Assembly (NCBI GenBank): GCA_028023455.1
Contig: JAQFVV010006231.1
Span: 5,222,036-5,286,035, forward strand
DNA: 64,000 nucleotides
Direction of reading: 5' to 3'
DNA from: Epiperipatus broadwayi
Taxonomy: Eukaryota; Onychophora; Udeonychophora; Euonychophora; Peripatidae
The first letter of the stretch is position 1, and each line of letters starts with the position of its first letter. The position numbers were made by a program, and so were the translations under genes. Positions 32,832-45,200 of the stretch are shown one piece after another. A model generated the notes under the pieces. That model was not told the origin of the DNA. It saw only the letters and a program-made list of their open reading frames with translations, and searched no databases.

Positions 32832-35267
32832 TGTACCGGTTCGATGCCCTGTAGTGGTCTTGCATGGTTAGACTCTCATATGCACCGAGCATGAAGTGAC
32901 GCATGCTACAGAATGGGACATCGATAATAATTCTCTAAAATATTTTTGGTTAAATATGAGTAAATACCTCAAAGAAATTATTAGAGGAAGTAGATTGAAC
33001 CTAAAATTAGGCCCATCCAGACCTTCCTTGTTAAATTGTTTCTTTAGCCGATTAATTATACGTTGACTAATTAAAGTGTCCTTACACACCTTTAAGAGTA
33101 CTGAATATTTCCTTCAGTCTCTAGCGCCACTCCCGTTCAAGATTATACTTATTCCTTTTCTTTCCCGAAAGAGTGTGTAAAATGTGACTAGTCATTAATG
33201 AATATGAATATTTCGAGACATTCGGACTAAAATAAAAGAAACAATCCAACTCCCCGATAAGTTATCCCTATCTAGCTCACTTTATATTCTATAAATCTCA
33301 GGTTAACTACGTGGATTTGCATTTTGATTAAAAAAAAAACTATATATCTGTACTAATAACTTAATAATTATTTTAAAACTAAGTCAAAAACTTATAAACG
33401 ATTTTAATTACAAAAGTGAATATTTATTATCCCCAGATTATTATATTTATCCTCCACTAATGCATACATATAAGTCCAATATATATAAAAAAATATTTAA
33501 ATTATATTTACCCTCCACCGATGCATATACATATGACCCCAAGATATATATAAAAAAGAAAAAAACACAATATCTAAAAGATTACATAATGGGTGTGCCC
33601 TATTTTCCTTCCCACTTTAGAGTAATAAACCCATATAACAAGGTATGCAGTAATAATATATATATCATAAATAAAAAAAATTTACAAAGAAAATAAATGA
33701 GAGAGAAAAAATATATATATATAATAGAATATAAAAATATATATATATAACCATCTATACACGCTCCTCTGAACTTGTTCTTGTATTCAATTCGAACTTC
33801 CTGGGCCACACAGCTACTTCATAGGGCAGATAAGGCTTCCATTCACCGACATACTTTGAGTCTTTCTTGTCATCAGGGTCTGCTATTTCTTCTAAGGCAT
33901 CTTCGGACTTGATAGCCAAACAGGTGGTGTACTACGGCTGAAAGTCTATTCCATGGTAGGATAATAACCTGGAACGTATAATCGAGCCATCTTTCAACTT
34001 ATCGGATCTGTAAGTATACTTCTCCCGTATATATGTATATCGCACATGGCTGATTAGGGCAAGTAGATCCTAAATAAATTGCAGTTCTCCAACTATGATT
34101 CGTCTTTCGTTTTTTTTTTCTATTTAAACGTATTGAGAATCCATGTTGTTGATCATTTTCCAAACTCCACTTAACGATCCTTGCTAAATGCTAATCTTTC
34201 AAATTCTTTTTCTGGGAAATAACCAAGTGATTATAATTTTAACAGACACAATTCATTTTCTCCTTTCTCTCTGTCGGATTGTTTTTCACAAATCTCTATA
34301 CTGTTCCATTTTTTTAGACTAGCGGGAGACAAGATGTAACTTTCTAAATCTTTGCCATTGGAATGCTTTTGCAAGCTAGCATTAACTTGTCCGCACTCTT
34401 TAGCAGGCTAATCTTCCTTGGTCCACATGCTTTAGCAAGCTAGTACTCAACTGACTCAAAGCCCCCAGTAAGCAGCACATATAGCCCAAAACAGTCCAAT
34501 TGTCATACCCCCTCTACGAGCCATTGCATCAGCTAATAATAAATTTAATTATACCTTCATATACCTTTCTACATTCTTTTACCTTTTTATTTATTAAAGT
34601 ACACTTTTGCAAGCTTCCATATTGAGTACTTGAAACCCATTGTGCTTACATTCCTTTCTTAGATAAAATCTATTTTATCTTTATTCACGATCAACCGAAA
34701 ATTCTTTTATACAAAACATTTTCTTCGGTTGAAAGTAGATTGTAATTAGCAAAAAGGTTTTTTTCCCTTTACAAATTTAATTAATTAATTTCAAACCCTC
34801 TCATTCTAACAATTAGAAAAGATAAATTCCAATAAATGCAAAAATTTTTTAAGTATTTAGAATTTTCTTTTCTTTTTTTAGGAAAATAATAAAAAATAAA
34901 AATACATTTCTATATATGTGTGTTCGAACATTTATAAGTAGTAAAATACAACAAAAAAAAAAACTGTTCTACACATAAACAAATATTACAACTTATTTTT
35001 TCTTTTTTTTTTTTTAGACAGGTTTGCTAGTCGAATAAATTATTAAAACATATATACACTGCATACACTTGTACTGTGGGTATAATAAGAATATAATATA
35101 GCCCAAACCCATTTATTTATGTACTATATCCGTACCTCCCACTTCCCCTCTGAATTATAATTTAATAAATCGTATTAAAATTATAATTTTCATGTGATAC
35201 ATGTAAGCTGTGCTGAATCTTCAGCAACAGCCATTTTGTGCATGGCCGTTATACACGGACTGGCACA
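32832..35267 (-). repeat. 3' LTR of element C
   Basis: 2436 bases, matched end to end by 40274-42723. It contains a protein-like segment on the minus strand (33755-34069, listed separately). Near 34366-34445 it has three spaced copies of a TTTxGCAxGCTA-type motif, also present in the other LTR near 41820-41900, which could be regulatory. A long tandem of AT-rich simple sequence lies near 33690-33750. Confidence 0.9.
33755..34069 (-). other. Protein-like open segment inside the element C 3' LTR
   Basis: 105 codons on the minus strand without a Met start and with one internal TAG (33932-33934). The first part reads RSDKLKDGSIIRSRLLSYHG. The second part includes CLAIKSEDALEEIADPDDKK, then YVGEWKPYLPYEVAVWPRKF. 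The composition is rich in Asp, Glu, Lys, Trp and Pro, unlike random translation of AT-rich DNA. I do not recognise the protein. It could be an exon of a spliced product, a captured host fragment, or chance. Confidence 0.35.
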
Positions 35268-35290
35268 ATACCCCTGTCCCCGATGAGACA
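35268..35290 (-). promoter_or_regulatory. Polypurine tract of element C
   Basis: The minus strand reads CATCGGGGACAGGGGTAT directly before the LTR's TGTGCC, a purine-rich stretch in the right place for plus-strand priming. Confidence 0.65.
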
Positions 35291-35401
35291 GTTAAAAAGG
35301 AAACCATTCTTTTTTAATGGTCTTACTTAACTATTTTTACATTTTCTTTAATTACTTACATTTTAAATTCAGCGTTTATATTATACGTTTTAACATGCAA
35401 G

Positions 35402-38400
35402 TTATGCCAATTTTGAATTAATCGCTACCTTCCCATAGGGTTTCAAAGACCGAGCATTATATGTGCCCTTAATCCCTTGTTCCGTTCTCACCCAGAAAGC
35501 ATTATCACTGCAACACTCTACAATTTCAAAAGGGCCTTCATAGAGATTACAAAATTTTTTAAATTTGAATTTCCCTGGATCACTAACATGGGGTGTCCTA
35601 ACCATGACCTTGTCCCCTACTTGGAATGTATACTTAGGGGTTCCCTTCCATTTTTTACGCCTTGTGCTCATTCGTTGCATTTGGGCCTTAGCTTGTGTTT
35701 TATCGTGATCCTGGTCGATGACTCCCTCTTGGCTCCCTGAAAGACTAGTTTTAAACAGTTTTGGAGGGTGTTTTCCAAAGTGTAATCGCATGGGAGTAAA
35801 CCCAGTGGATTCATTTATCGACCAGTTAATATAATTCAGTGTCTGAGGTAGTTGTTTAACCCATCCCCTATGGTTTATTGGCAAATAGGTACGGAAAAGT
35901 CTACCCAACTCCCGCATGACTCATTCACAGGGGTTACTCTGGGGATTTCGGATTGATGTCAACAGGTTCTTGATACCTCGTTTGGAGACCCATTGGTTCC
36001 ATTCCTCTGACACAAAAGGGGTTCCATGATCCGAAAGTATTGCCTTTGGCTTCCCCACTTTTGGAAAATGTACAGCGTCTAATACCCGTGTAACTTCTCG
36101 GGTGGTGGTGCGTGCCAAAGGGTAAGCGGCCACCCATTTAGAAAACAAATCATATGTAACCAGTAGGTATCTCTTTTTGTTGAACATTGGCAAGGGGCCA
36201 TAAAAATCTATAGCCATCACCTCATTCAGGTCATCAGGTATGATTGATTTCATTGGGCTGACGTACGTTTGATTCTGTGGTTTCGTACGTTGACATATTT
36301 CACATTGATTCAGTACAGTGATAATATCCTGGTGCATCCGTGGCCAGTAAAACCACTGTCTTAAACAATACTTGGTTTTTGGCATTCCATAATGACCATA
36401 CAACCGATGCATATAAATGATGAGAGCCCGTCTCATTTTTGGAGGTATCATCGCCTTCCATTCATCCTTGCCTTTTTTGAGTTGACAATATAACACTCCT
36501 CCTTCAACTTTGTATCTATCCCTTATCTCTCTGGAATTAGTTGTTCCAGACTTCTGGCATTCTGTCCAAATGCTATTTAGATAGCTGTCTTCTTGTTGCC
36601 TCTTAGGTAGTTGGCTTAATTCTTTTTCTATGTCTTCATCTTTTCCCATTATCGTGGTACTTGCTATGTATGCTTGCTCCAGACTGAGGTGTTTTGGGGT
36701 TTGTGCAGGGACAGGATGACGACTGAGGATGTCCGCAACCACGTTTTCTGCCCCTTTGCAATACCTCACAGTGTAGTTAAATTCCTGCAGGAATAAACTC
36801 CACCGGACTAACCTGCTATTAGTAAGATAGCTGTGATTTAGAAACTCAAGACTTTTATGGTCGGTTATCACCACTATTTGAGAGCCTAACAACATAGGGC
36901 GAAACTTTTGGAAAGCCCATACAATGGCCAGAGCCTCTTTTTCAGTGACCATATAATTAAGTTCTGGTCCCTTCAATAAGCGGCTTATAAAATATAACAC
37001 CCCAATTCGTCCATCAGGTTGAATTTGTGACAGAGTGACACCCAGGCCATATCCGCTACTATCGGTCTGGAGAATGAACGGCTTATCATAATCAGGATAA
37101 TCCAACACAACCTGTTTTAAAAAACTTTGCTTTACTTGGTTAAAAGCTTCTTCCTGTTCAATAGTCCATTTCCATCTGACCTCTTTTCTAATCAATCTGA
37201 GCAATGGTTCCATTTGGCCAGCAAAATTCTCACAAAATCTGTTATAAAAGTTACATAGTCCCAAAAATGACCGTATATGTTTCTTTGTCTGTGGTCTAGG
37301 GAAATCTGCAATTGCTGTTATTTTATCTGGATGAGGTTTGACTCCTTCCTGGCCTACCAAATGACCCAGAAATTCGATTTCCTCAGAGGCCACTTTACTC
37401 TTCTTTAAATTTATCTTGATATCTTTTTCTTTACATTCCCTAAAAAACTGTTCCAACTGCTGGAGATGCTCTTCCATAGATGCAGATGCTATAACAACAT
37501 CATCCACATACATGGTCAGAATTTTCATGATATCAGATGATAGGACCCGATCTAAACACTGCAGTAGCCCAGTACCAGTGTTGATCAGTCCAAATGGCAT
37601 ACGATTAAACTTGTATGAATATCCCCCATACCTGAAGGCAGTATACTGGTGATCATTTGGGTGGAGTTCTATCTGCCAGTAACTGGAGGTTAGATCGAAT
37701 GTAGAAAATATTCTTTTCCCTTTACATTTTCCCAGTAACTCTTGTATCGGAGGTGGGATTGTACAGTCCGGTATAGTCACCTTATTGAGCTGACGGGCAT
37801 CTAAGCACAACCTTACTGACCCATCTTTTTTTCTAACCACCACCAAAGGGTTGCAGTAAGGAGACGAACATTTATTAATTATGCCCCCCTTCAACATCTG
37901 CTCTAACTGTTTCTCCACTTCTTTTTTAAATTGATTTGGGACTGGGTATGGCCATGCTTGAAAAGGTTCCCCTGGTTTCAGTTTGATCTTCTGTTGATAT
38001 CCTCTAATCTTCCCTGGACTGTCCGAAAAAATCTCATGATACTCTTGGAATATCTCTTTGAGTTTTTTGCTGTCCCCATTAGATGCTGTCTTTACTTCAC
38101 TCATTTTTTCTTGCATCAAATCTACAATAGATTGACTTATGCAACAAGTTTCCCCAAAGTTTGGCAACTGAGGTGGCAAGAATTTAATATCACCTCCCTG
38201 GTAGCTCATTCTTCCCTTTTCGTAATTTACAATACACTGGTTCTTATACAAGAAATTTGACCCTAATATGACGTCATGAATTAAACTACCCATAATTAAA
38301 AATACATGATAGACTGTCCTCCCATTTATAAGTAATTCTAACCATATTTGCTTGGGTATAAGGTTTGCTTTTCGGTTATTTGCAAGGGTGATTTGTGTTG

Positions 38401-39733
38401 CCTTTAAAAGTAAGGTCTCTATCCGTGAGTTTACTGATAAAGTTTTCTGGTATAATTCTTCAGATATCACTGATATCTGGCTACCAGAGTCTAACATTGC
38501 AATGACCCCAATTCCTTCAATTTCTAAAGGTATTTTCGGACAACTCTGTGGTTCATATTCTGGTACTTTATCTTCCCAAGAACAGACCAGATTTGACATT
38601 TCCTTTTCAATGAAGTGTTTACGCAGCCCACTCTTTACATTCCAATGCTGGGCTGTAACTTTAGTATTCTCTTGCATGTCTTGTACCACACAATCCTGCT
38701 CTCTCCCATCTATGGTGTCTAGCCAGTGAGCTATTTGTTCAACTGATTTTACTCCCGTCAGTATTAGCATCTGTGCAAGATGGGAAGGCAAATTACCTCG
38801 GATAATTCTAATGATTCGATCCTCCAACATATTACATGCGCTTAAAGTCCGTAGTCTTGCTACTTGTCTGCGGAAAAACTGTGCCAAATTTTCACCTATA
38901 CTATTTTTGTATTTCTCCTGCATGACCTGATACATAACTGTTTCTTGATGCTCTACGCTCCAGAAATTGTTAACAATCATATCCTTATATTGATTGAAGG
39001 TTGGAGGATGATGAAACAAAGACTCCCACCAAGCTAATGCATCTCCATTAAGATGAGTGCTGGCAACAAGCAATTTACTGATTTCATTTACTTTGTTTAT
39101 CCGAAAGTAATTTTCCAGACTTCTTATATGCTCCACTGGAGCCTCCCCCACTTTTCCTTCAAATGTACGGATTTTTAAAAATTGGTTAATATTTAATTGT
39201 GGCAGCTGATCACTTCCATTGGTCTTTTCTATACGACCATCCAGATGATCTCCATTATTTGCCATATGGTTGTCTTGTTCATTTTTAACATTTTCAACCA
39301 TCCTATTTTGTTTGTACTCCATTTCTGTGTCCTGCTTTGTCTCCTCTGGCCCTAACTTAACTGACTGACTATCTCTTATATTTGCTTCTATGTCATCCTC
39401 CTTAGTTTGCTTAGATTTATCAAATTTCATTTCCCACTTTTGAAATCTTAAATCTATTTCTTGTACTAATTCGCTTCGCATTTCCTCTATTTTCTGAAGG
39501 ATATTTTCCTCTTGTTTAGCCCTCTCTGTTCTCCATCTTTCTACTTCTTTTGACATTTTAGCCATTTCCCTTTTCACAAGGTTTGCGAAATCTTCCATCA
39601 TTTCCTTTAAGCATTCTTTTTCCTTTCCTAGTTCGTTTTTCTGACAGTCCACTTCCTGTTCTTCAGACAGGTTTACTAGCGTTTCACCGATTATTGCCTG
39701 TTCCATTCTGATTTTCCCTGCTCTCGTAAGCAT
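35402..39733 (-). pseudogene. Gag-pol polyprotein of element C, one stop in the integrase
   Basis: A single frame of 1270 codons from the Met at 39733, then TGA at 35921-35923, then 171 more codons in the same frame. Residues 35-105 are a charged, probably coiled-coil region. Gag core lies at about 178-345 (AWWESL at 234-239, FFRRQ at 286-290) with no CCHC knuckle. Protease: DSGS with D415. Reverse transcriptase about 590-790: FDL with D680, PFG at 713-715, YVDD at 742-745. RNase H: D891, TDHKSL from 957, D1001. Integrase: H1109, H1114, C1144, C1147, D1176, D1235 and E1270, the last two separated by 34 residues. The stop follows E1270 directly, where A has Arg (CERVMRE). A CGA-to-TGA change fits. 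After it come the integrase end and a GPY/F-like module (FCNLYEGPFEIVECCSDN). Confidence 0.95.
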
Positions 39734-40273
39734 TTACGGGTTTAAATTTACTGAACTTGAAAGTCAAGGTATTCTTACCTTTATACTAACGTTTATTAAC
39801 TCAATTCCAGAAAAATATTTAATTTAATTTCGTATAGTAAATTCGCAGTACACCACGTCTTACGCTATGCCCTACTAATCGCCCTTTCCTCCAAGCACAT
39901 TCCCTGATTTCTAATGACAATTTACTCAAACGTGTGATAATATAACAAAAAATTTCAAATGGCCCGTTCTACTTATATGCCCTAATAAATGACAGAATTA
40001 TTTATCTAACTTCTGTTAATAATTTATTTAGTTCACGATAATAAATTTTTGCTCGAAAAAGAAAAAATCTTATAACGAAATAATCAAAACCGTATATTTC
40101 AACCTTCTCTTACGCAATTATTAAAATCCTATCTCATTTACAACGTTCTTCTCCTAACTTAGCTGTCCTAAATTTGTTTTGAAACCACGAAAATATAGTA
40201 TAGATTTCTACTAATACTATCTTTTTTCATCTTAACCTAGCTCGTCTTTACCACGATTGAGGCACCATTTTTC
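39734..40273 (-). other. 5' leader of element C with primer-binding site
   Basis: The minus strand starts, six bases after the LTR end, with TGGTGCCTCAATCGTGG (about 40252-40268). This is a degenerate relative of the tRNA-Lys primer-binding pattern. About 520 bases of leader follow before the gag Met, with no recognised frame. Confidence 0.6.
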
Positions 40274-42723
40274 TGTACCGGTTCGACGCCCTGTAGTGGT
40301 CTTGCATGGTTAGACTCTCATACGCACCGAGCATGAAGTGACGCATGCTACAGAATGGGACATCGATAATAATTCTCTAAAATATTTTTGGTTAAATATG
40401 AGTAAATACCTCAAAGAAATTATTAGAGGAAGTAGATTGAACCTAAAATTAGGCCCATCCAGACCTTCCTTGTTAAATTGTTTCTTTAGCCGATTAATTA
40501 TACGTTGACTAATTAAAGTGTCCTTACACACCTTTAAGAGTACTGAATATTTCCTTCAGTCTCTAGTGCCACTCCCGTTCAAGATTACACTTATTCCTTT
40601 TCTTTCCCGAAAGAGTGTGTAAAATGTGACTAGTCATTAACGAATATGAATATTTCGAGACGTTCGGATATTTCGAGACGTTCGGACTAAAATAAAAGAA
40701 ACAATCCAACTCCCCGGTAAGTTATCCCTATCTAGCTCACTTTATATTCTATAAATCTCAGGTTAACTACGTGGATTTGCATTTTGATAAAAAAAAAAAA
40801 CTATATATCTGTACTAATAACTTAATAATTATTTTAAACTAAGTCAAAAACTTATAAACGATTTTAATTACAAAAGTGAATATTTATTATCCCCAGATTA
40901 TTATATTTATCCTCCACTAATGCATACATATAAGTCCAATATATATAAAAAAATATTTAAATTATATTTACCCTCCACCGATGCATATACATATGACCCC
41001 AAGATATATATAAAAAAGAAAAAAAACACAATATCTAAAAGATTACACAATGGGTGTGCCCTATATTTCTTCCCACTTTAGAGTAATAAACCCATATAAC
41101 AAGGTATGCAGTAATAATATATATATCATAAAAAAAAAAATTTACAAAGAACATAAATGAGAGAGAAAAAAAATATATATAATAGAATATAAAAAAATAT
41201 ATATATATAACCAACTATACACGCTCCTCTGAACTTGTTCTTGTATTCAATTCGAACTTCCTGGGCCACACGGCTACTTCATAGGGCAGATAAGGCTTCC
41301 ATTCACCGACATACTTTGAGTCTTTCTTGTCATCAGGGTCTGCTATTTCTTTTAAGGCATCTTCGGACTTGATAGCCAAACAGGTGGTGTACTACGGCTG
41401 AAAGTCTACTCCATGGTAGGATAATAACCCGGAACGTATAATCGAGCCATCTTTCAACTTATCGGATCTGTAAGTATACTTCTACCGTATATATGTATAT
41501 CGCACATGGCTGATTAGGGCAAGTAGATCCTAAATAAATTGTCCAACTATGATTCGTCTTTCGTTTTTTTTTTTCTATTTAAACGTATTGAGAATCCATG
41601 TTGTTGATCATTTTCCAAACTCCACTTAACGATCCTTGCTAAATGCTAATCTTTCAAATTCTTTTTCTGGGAAATAACCAAGTGATTATAATTTTAACAG
41701 ACACAATTCATTTTCTCCTTTCTCTCTGTCGGATTGTTTTTCACAAATCTCTATACTGTTCCATTTTTTTAGACTAGCGGGAGACAAGATGTAACTTTCT
41801 AAATCTTTGCCATTGGAATGCTTTTGCAAGCTAGCATTAACTTGTCCACACTCTTTAGCAGGCTAATCTCCCTTGGTCCACATGCTTTAGCAAGCTAGTA
41901 CTCGACTGACTCAAAGCCCCCAGTAAGCAGCACATATAGCCCAAAACAGTCCAATTGTCATACCCCCTCTACAAGCTATTGCATCAGCTAATAATAAATT
42001 TAATTATACCTTCATATACCTTTCTACATTCTTTTACCTTTTTATTTATTAAAGTACACTTTTGCAAGCTTCTATATTGAGTACTTGACACCCATTGTGC
42101 TTACATTCCTTTCTTAGATAAAATCTATTTTATCTTTATTCACGATCAACCGAAAATTCTTTTATACAAAACATTTTCTTCGGTTGAAAGTAGATTGTAA
42201 TTAGCAAAAAGGTTTTTTTCCCTTTACAAATTTAATTAATTAATTTCAAACCCTCTCATTCTAACAATTAGAAAAGATAAATTCCAATAAATACAAAATT
42301 TTTTTAACTATTTAGAATTTTCTTTTCTTTTTTTAGGAAAATAATAAAAAATAAAAATACATTTCTATATATGTGTGTTCGAACATTTATAAGTAGTAAA
42401 ATACAACAACAAAAAAAAACTGTTCTACACATAAACAAATATTACAACTTATTTCCCCCCTTTTTTTTTTAGACAGGTTTGCTAGTCGAATAAATTATTA
42501 AAACATATATACACTGCATACACTTGTACTGTGGGTATAATAAGAATATAATATAGCCCAAACCCATTTATTTATGTACTATATCCGTACCTCCCACTTC
42601 CCCTCTGAATTATAATTTAATAAATCGTATTAAAATTATAATTTTCATGTGATACATGTAAGCTGTGCTGAATCTTCAGCAAACAGCCATTTTGTGCATG
42701 GCCGTTATACACAGACTGGCACA
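40274..42723 (-). repeat. 5' LTR of element C
   Basis: 2450 bases, partner of 32832-35267. It differs by few substitutions and small indels, including a tandem copy of ATATTTCGAGACGTTCGG (40650-40667 and 40668-40685) present once in the other LTR. The protein-like segment recurs at 41215-41529. Confidence 0.9.
41215..41529 (-). other. Protein-like open segment inside the element C 5' LTR
   Basis: Second copy of the segment at 33755-34069. The internal TAG (41392-41394) is shared. An extra TAG (41482-41484) replaces a Glu codon seen in the other LTR. The 58 codons after the shared stop remain open in both copies, with one Glu/Lys difference. Confidence 0.35.
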
Positions 42724-42946
42724 ATATTAAATTTAAGAACTATTCAAAAGAGAAGACAAAGAATTATCTTAAGGTAAAACATATATTTATTACATGCCAT
42801 TGTATGAAGGATGTAAAACTGCTGCAATATTTTTTTTATAGTCTGTACATTAACAATCATCAAAACAATTCACATTTATTTAAGATTTTTCTATTAGAGA
42901 CAAAATAAATACCCATTTATTACCTCACAATTGTATATTTAGATTT

Positions 42947-43434
42947 ATAAATTCAACATTCCTTCTTTTTCTTTTTAAAACTTGTTTTATTCCAAACTAT
43001 AATTTTATTTCTCTTCCATACAACATTTCAACTACATTCTGTAGTCATTATCAAGTTTCCTTAAAATAATAATAATAATAATAAAATAAATAAAAATAAA
43101 AAACAAAAATAATAACACAAATAAATAAAATATTAATACATTCCAAATATATAATATTCAAATAAAACCACATTATTATTATACCTTTATAAGTTAATAC
43201 TCTTCTTATATAAATTTATTATCTATTCTCTAAATCTTTACCCATTAACATTCTTTTTATACCCCTCCCCCCTTTTTATATATTATTCCTATATTATCTT
43301 ATTTTTTATCTTTATTTATTAACATTCTATTTAATACTGGTTTATACTGATCTATATATACTTCCTCTTTTTTATTCTCTCTTTAATACTGGTTTATACT
43401 GATCTATATATACTTTCTCTTTTTTTATTCTCTC
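42947..43434. repeat. Left arm of inverted repeat G, split by element D
   Basis: Reverse complement of 62780-63438 with gaps. Shared segments (read here) include AAATTCAACATTCCTT, TTGTTTTATTCCAAACTATA, TCTTCCATACAACATTTCAA, CCAAATATATAATATTCAAA, CCCATTAACATTCTTTTTAT and TACTGGTTTATACTGATCTA. Element D entered at CTCTC between the arms. A stem-forming motif lies at 43030-43046. Confidence 0.75.
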
Positions 43435-43954
43435 TGTTATAGTCCTCCCTTCTCTCAGAAGTGGACTATTCCAGAGCCTCCTTATCTGATTGGCTTAAGC
43501 ATTGTTTGCCACAGGCCAATAGGCTGATGTATAGATAACAACATAGCCAATGATTAGTACAGGCCAATAAGCAACAATGCTTGCTCAATCCAAAGGTTTT
43601 CAATAAAATCAGGGATCTGTATAAATAGTCAGCCTTTTGTGAGGATCAAGGAAGAAGGTGTCTAATCTGAACAGACTCTTTGCATTCTCCCAGGAAAACT
43701 CTGCTAACCTAAACAGCAGCAAGTATTCCCATTGATAGCACTATGCTATTTAGTCTATGCAGCTAGGCAAGTCCCACAGAGACCGGACGCTGCTAAGACC
43801 ACTCTCAGCTCGAGGCAAGCTGTCTTGTATAGCTGGAAGAGTCATAGACCCTACCCATGAGGCAAGCCATCAGGGGTGGCTGGAATCAGTAGGCAGAACC
43901 CAGAGTTTACGATAAACTCCAATATTCAATTTGTAAATATTAACTTGTATATAT
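43435..43954 (+). repeat. 5' LTR of element D, first part
   Basis: Matches 62179-62665 or so. It carries about 35 extra bases (AGTCCTCCCTTCTCTCAGAA and following) between TGTTAT and GCCTCCTTATC that the 3' LTR lacks. Several CCAAT motifs lie upstream of the TATA box (GGCCAATAGG, AGCCAATGAT, GGCCAATAAG), suggesting an RNA polymerase II promoter. The match breaks at TATAT|TGAAAC where element E begins. Confidence 0.88.
43620..43627 (+). promoter_or_regulatory. TATA box of the element D 5' LTR
   Basis: TATAAATA followed by GTCAGCC; three CCAAT motifs lie within 110 bases upstream. Conserved at 62331-62338. Confidence 0.7.
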
Positions 43955-44853
43955 TGAAACGGGAACCTACTAATCCCTTGCCGTTTCATCACCAATCTAG
44001 TAGCCCACTTGTCTGTGTTAGATTAGAATCTCATTTAAACTATAATATGTAAAATAAAACTACAATTTGCTGTCATAGCTGTCTGAACAGCATTATATAT
44101 TTACATACGAAAGGACGCTGTAATTTTATAGGCTTGATAGAATTATAGCGTATTATTATTAATATCGTGTTTATTTTAACAAAATACTTTTATTATGTTA
44201 AATAATGATAGGGTTTAATTTATTAATAAAATTATTATTTTAATTCATATGTGGATATATAATCCAACCTATATTTGTAATGTATATAGGGGTGGCATGA
44301 TTTAAAACATTAAAATGTATTATATATTTAAAATGTTAAAAGATGAAAATATTTTAAACCGTTTATTTAAAAATGTTAAAAAGGTTTTTCTTTCAAATGT
44401 GCTGAGAAGTCTTCTTTAAAATTAAGTGTGATTCTTTTTTTCTTAGAATTAAAAGTTGGTTAGAAACAGATTTTGTCATAAACAAGTATGTAATTAGTGA
44501 CCGCACCTACCTTTGGTTAAGTTAAAAAAAAGTCATTCAAAAATCTGGCTAATTGAAATTGTGTCAGATATAAACATTTAAGTTATTTTTGGATTAAAAT
44601 TGTTTATGGCAAAATAGTTTTACAAAATAACCATAAAAGTTATAACTGAAATACTTTAATAGTTTATCAAATATTTAAAATCAAAATTACATGTTTTTAG
44701 AATTTAATTAAAACAGAATTAAGGAAAAAGTTATAACACCTCAGAAACTTATCAGCATATTTGGAATCAGATTGTATGTTAACAAAATTAATTAAAAATG
44801 TAATCATGAAGCAAAGAAAAATTCTTAAAGGTCTTAAGCTGATAAGAAAAAGA

Positions 44854-44860
44854 TATAAAT
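44854..44860 (+). promoter_or_regulatory. TATA box of the element E 5' LTR
   Basis: TATAAAT in GATATAAATGG, about 140 bases before the tRNA-like segment. Conserved at 55427-55433. Confidence 0.5.
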
Positions 44861-44994
44861 GGGTCATATTTTGAGTGGGAGGATAGACTGACTGAGATCT
44901 ATAATACTGAGAGACACATAGAAAAGATATACTGAGAAGAGACTCCATGTTGAAGCGCATTTGTATTTAAAAATCAAATTTAGTTTTGAACTGA

Positions 44995-45066
44995 GATGTC
45001 CAGCTAGTGTGGCTGTCTTAGCTGTCACTCCGTAAGGAGGTGACGGGTTCATTTCCATCTGACATC
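44995..45066 (+). ncRNA. tRNA-like segment in the element E 5' LTR
   Basis: 72 bases that can form an acceptor-like stem (GATGTC with GACATC), a D-arm-like stem (GCTA with TAGC around a 12-base loop), an anticodon-like stem (GTCAC with GTGAC, with TCC-GTAA-GGA inside) and a GGGTTCATTTCC segment like a T loop/B box. The T stem is poor and there is no clear variable arm. It is not a functional tRNA gene by inspection; it may be a SINE head or tRNA mimic captured by the LTR. Confidence 0.45.
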
Positions 45067-45142
45067 ATTTATAACCAAGAATGCCGCTATAATATCTACC
45101 ATCTAACTGAAAAGAAGAATGCTGCTATAATACCTACAGACC

Positions 45143-45200
45143 ATGACACAAGCTGCCCAGGAAACTCACCAAGCTCCAGCTCAAGCACCTACTAATACTG
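45143..45200 (+). other. Short exon-like frame with splice donor in the element E 5' LTR
   Basis: From the ATG the frame reads MTQAAQETHQAPAQAPTNT and meets CTG|GTAACT, a good splice-donor match. The region is much richer in G and C than its surroundings. The same 19 residues are kept in the other LTR. It could be a leader exon joined to gag further on, but no acceptor could be fixed. Confidence 0.35.

Larger units (their letters stand above)
32832..42723 (-). mobile_element. Ty3/gypsy LTR retrotransposon 'C', nearly intact
   Basis: LTRs of about 2.44 kb (32832-35267 and 40274-42723) flank a single minus-strand gag-pol frame. On the minus strand the element begins TGTGCC and ends CCGGTACA. 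ATAT flanks both sides (32828-32831 and 42724-42727), consistent with a 4-base target duplication. The coding region has one nonsense codon only. The LTRs are very similar, so this is the youngest-looking insertion of the A/B/C group. No env-like frame is visible. Confidence 0.93.

Noticed and set aside
38352-38729. 125-codon plus-strand frame inside element C
   Set aside because: Antisense shadow of the gag-protease frame.
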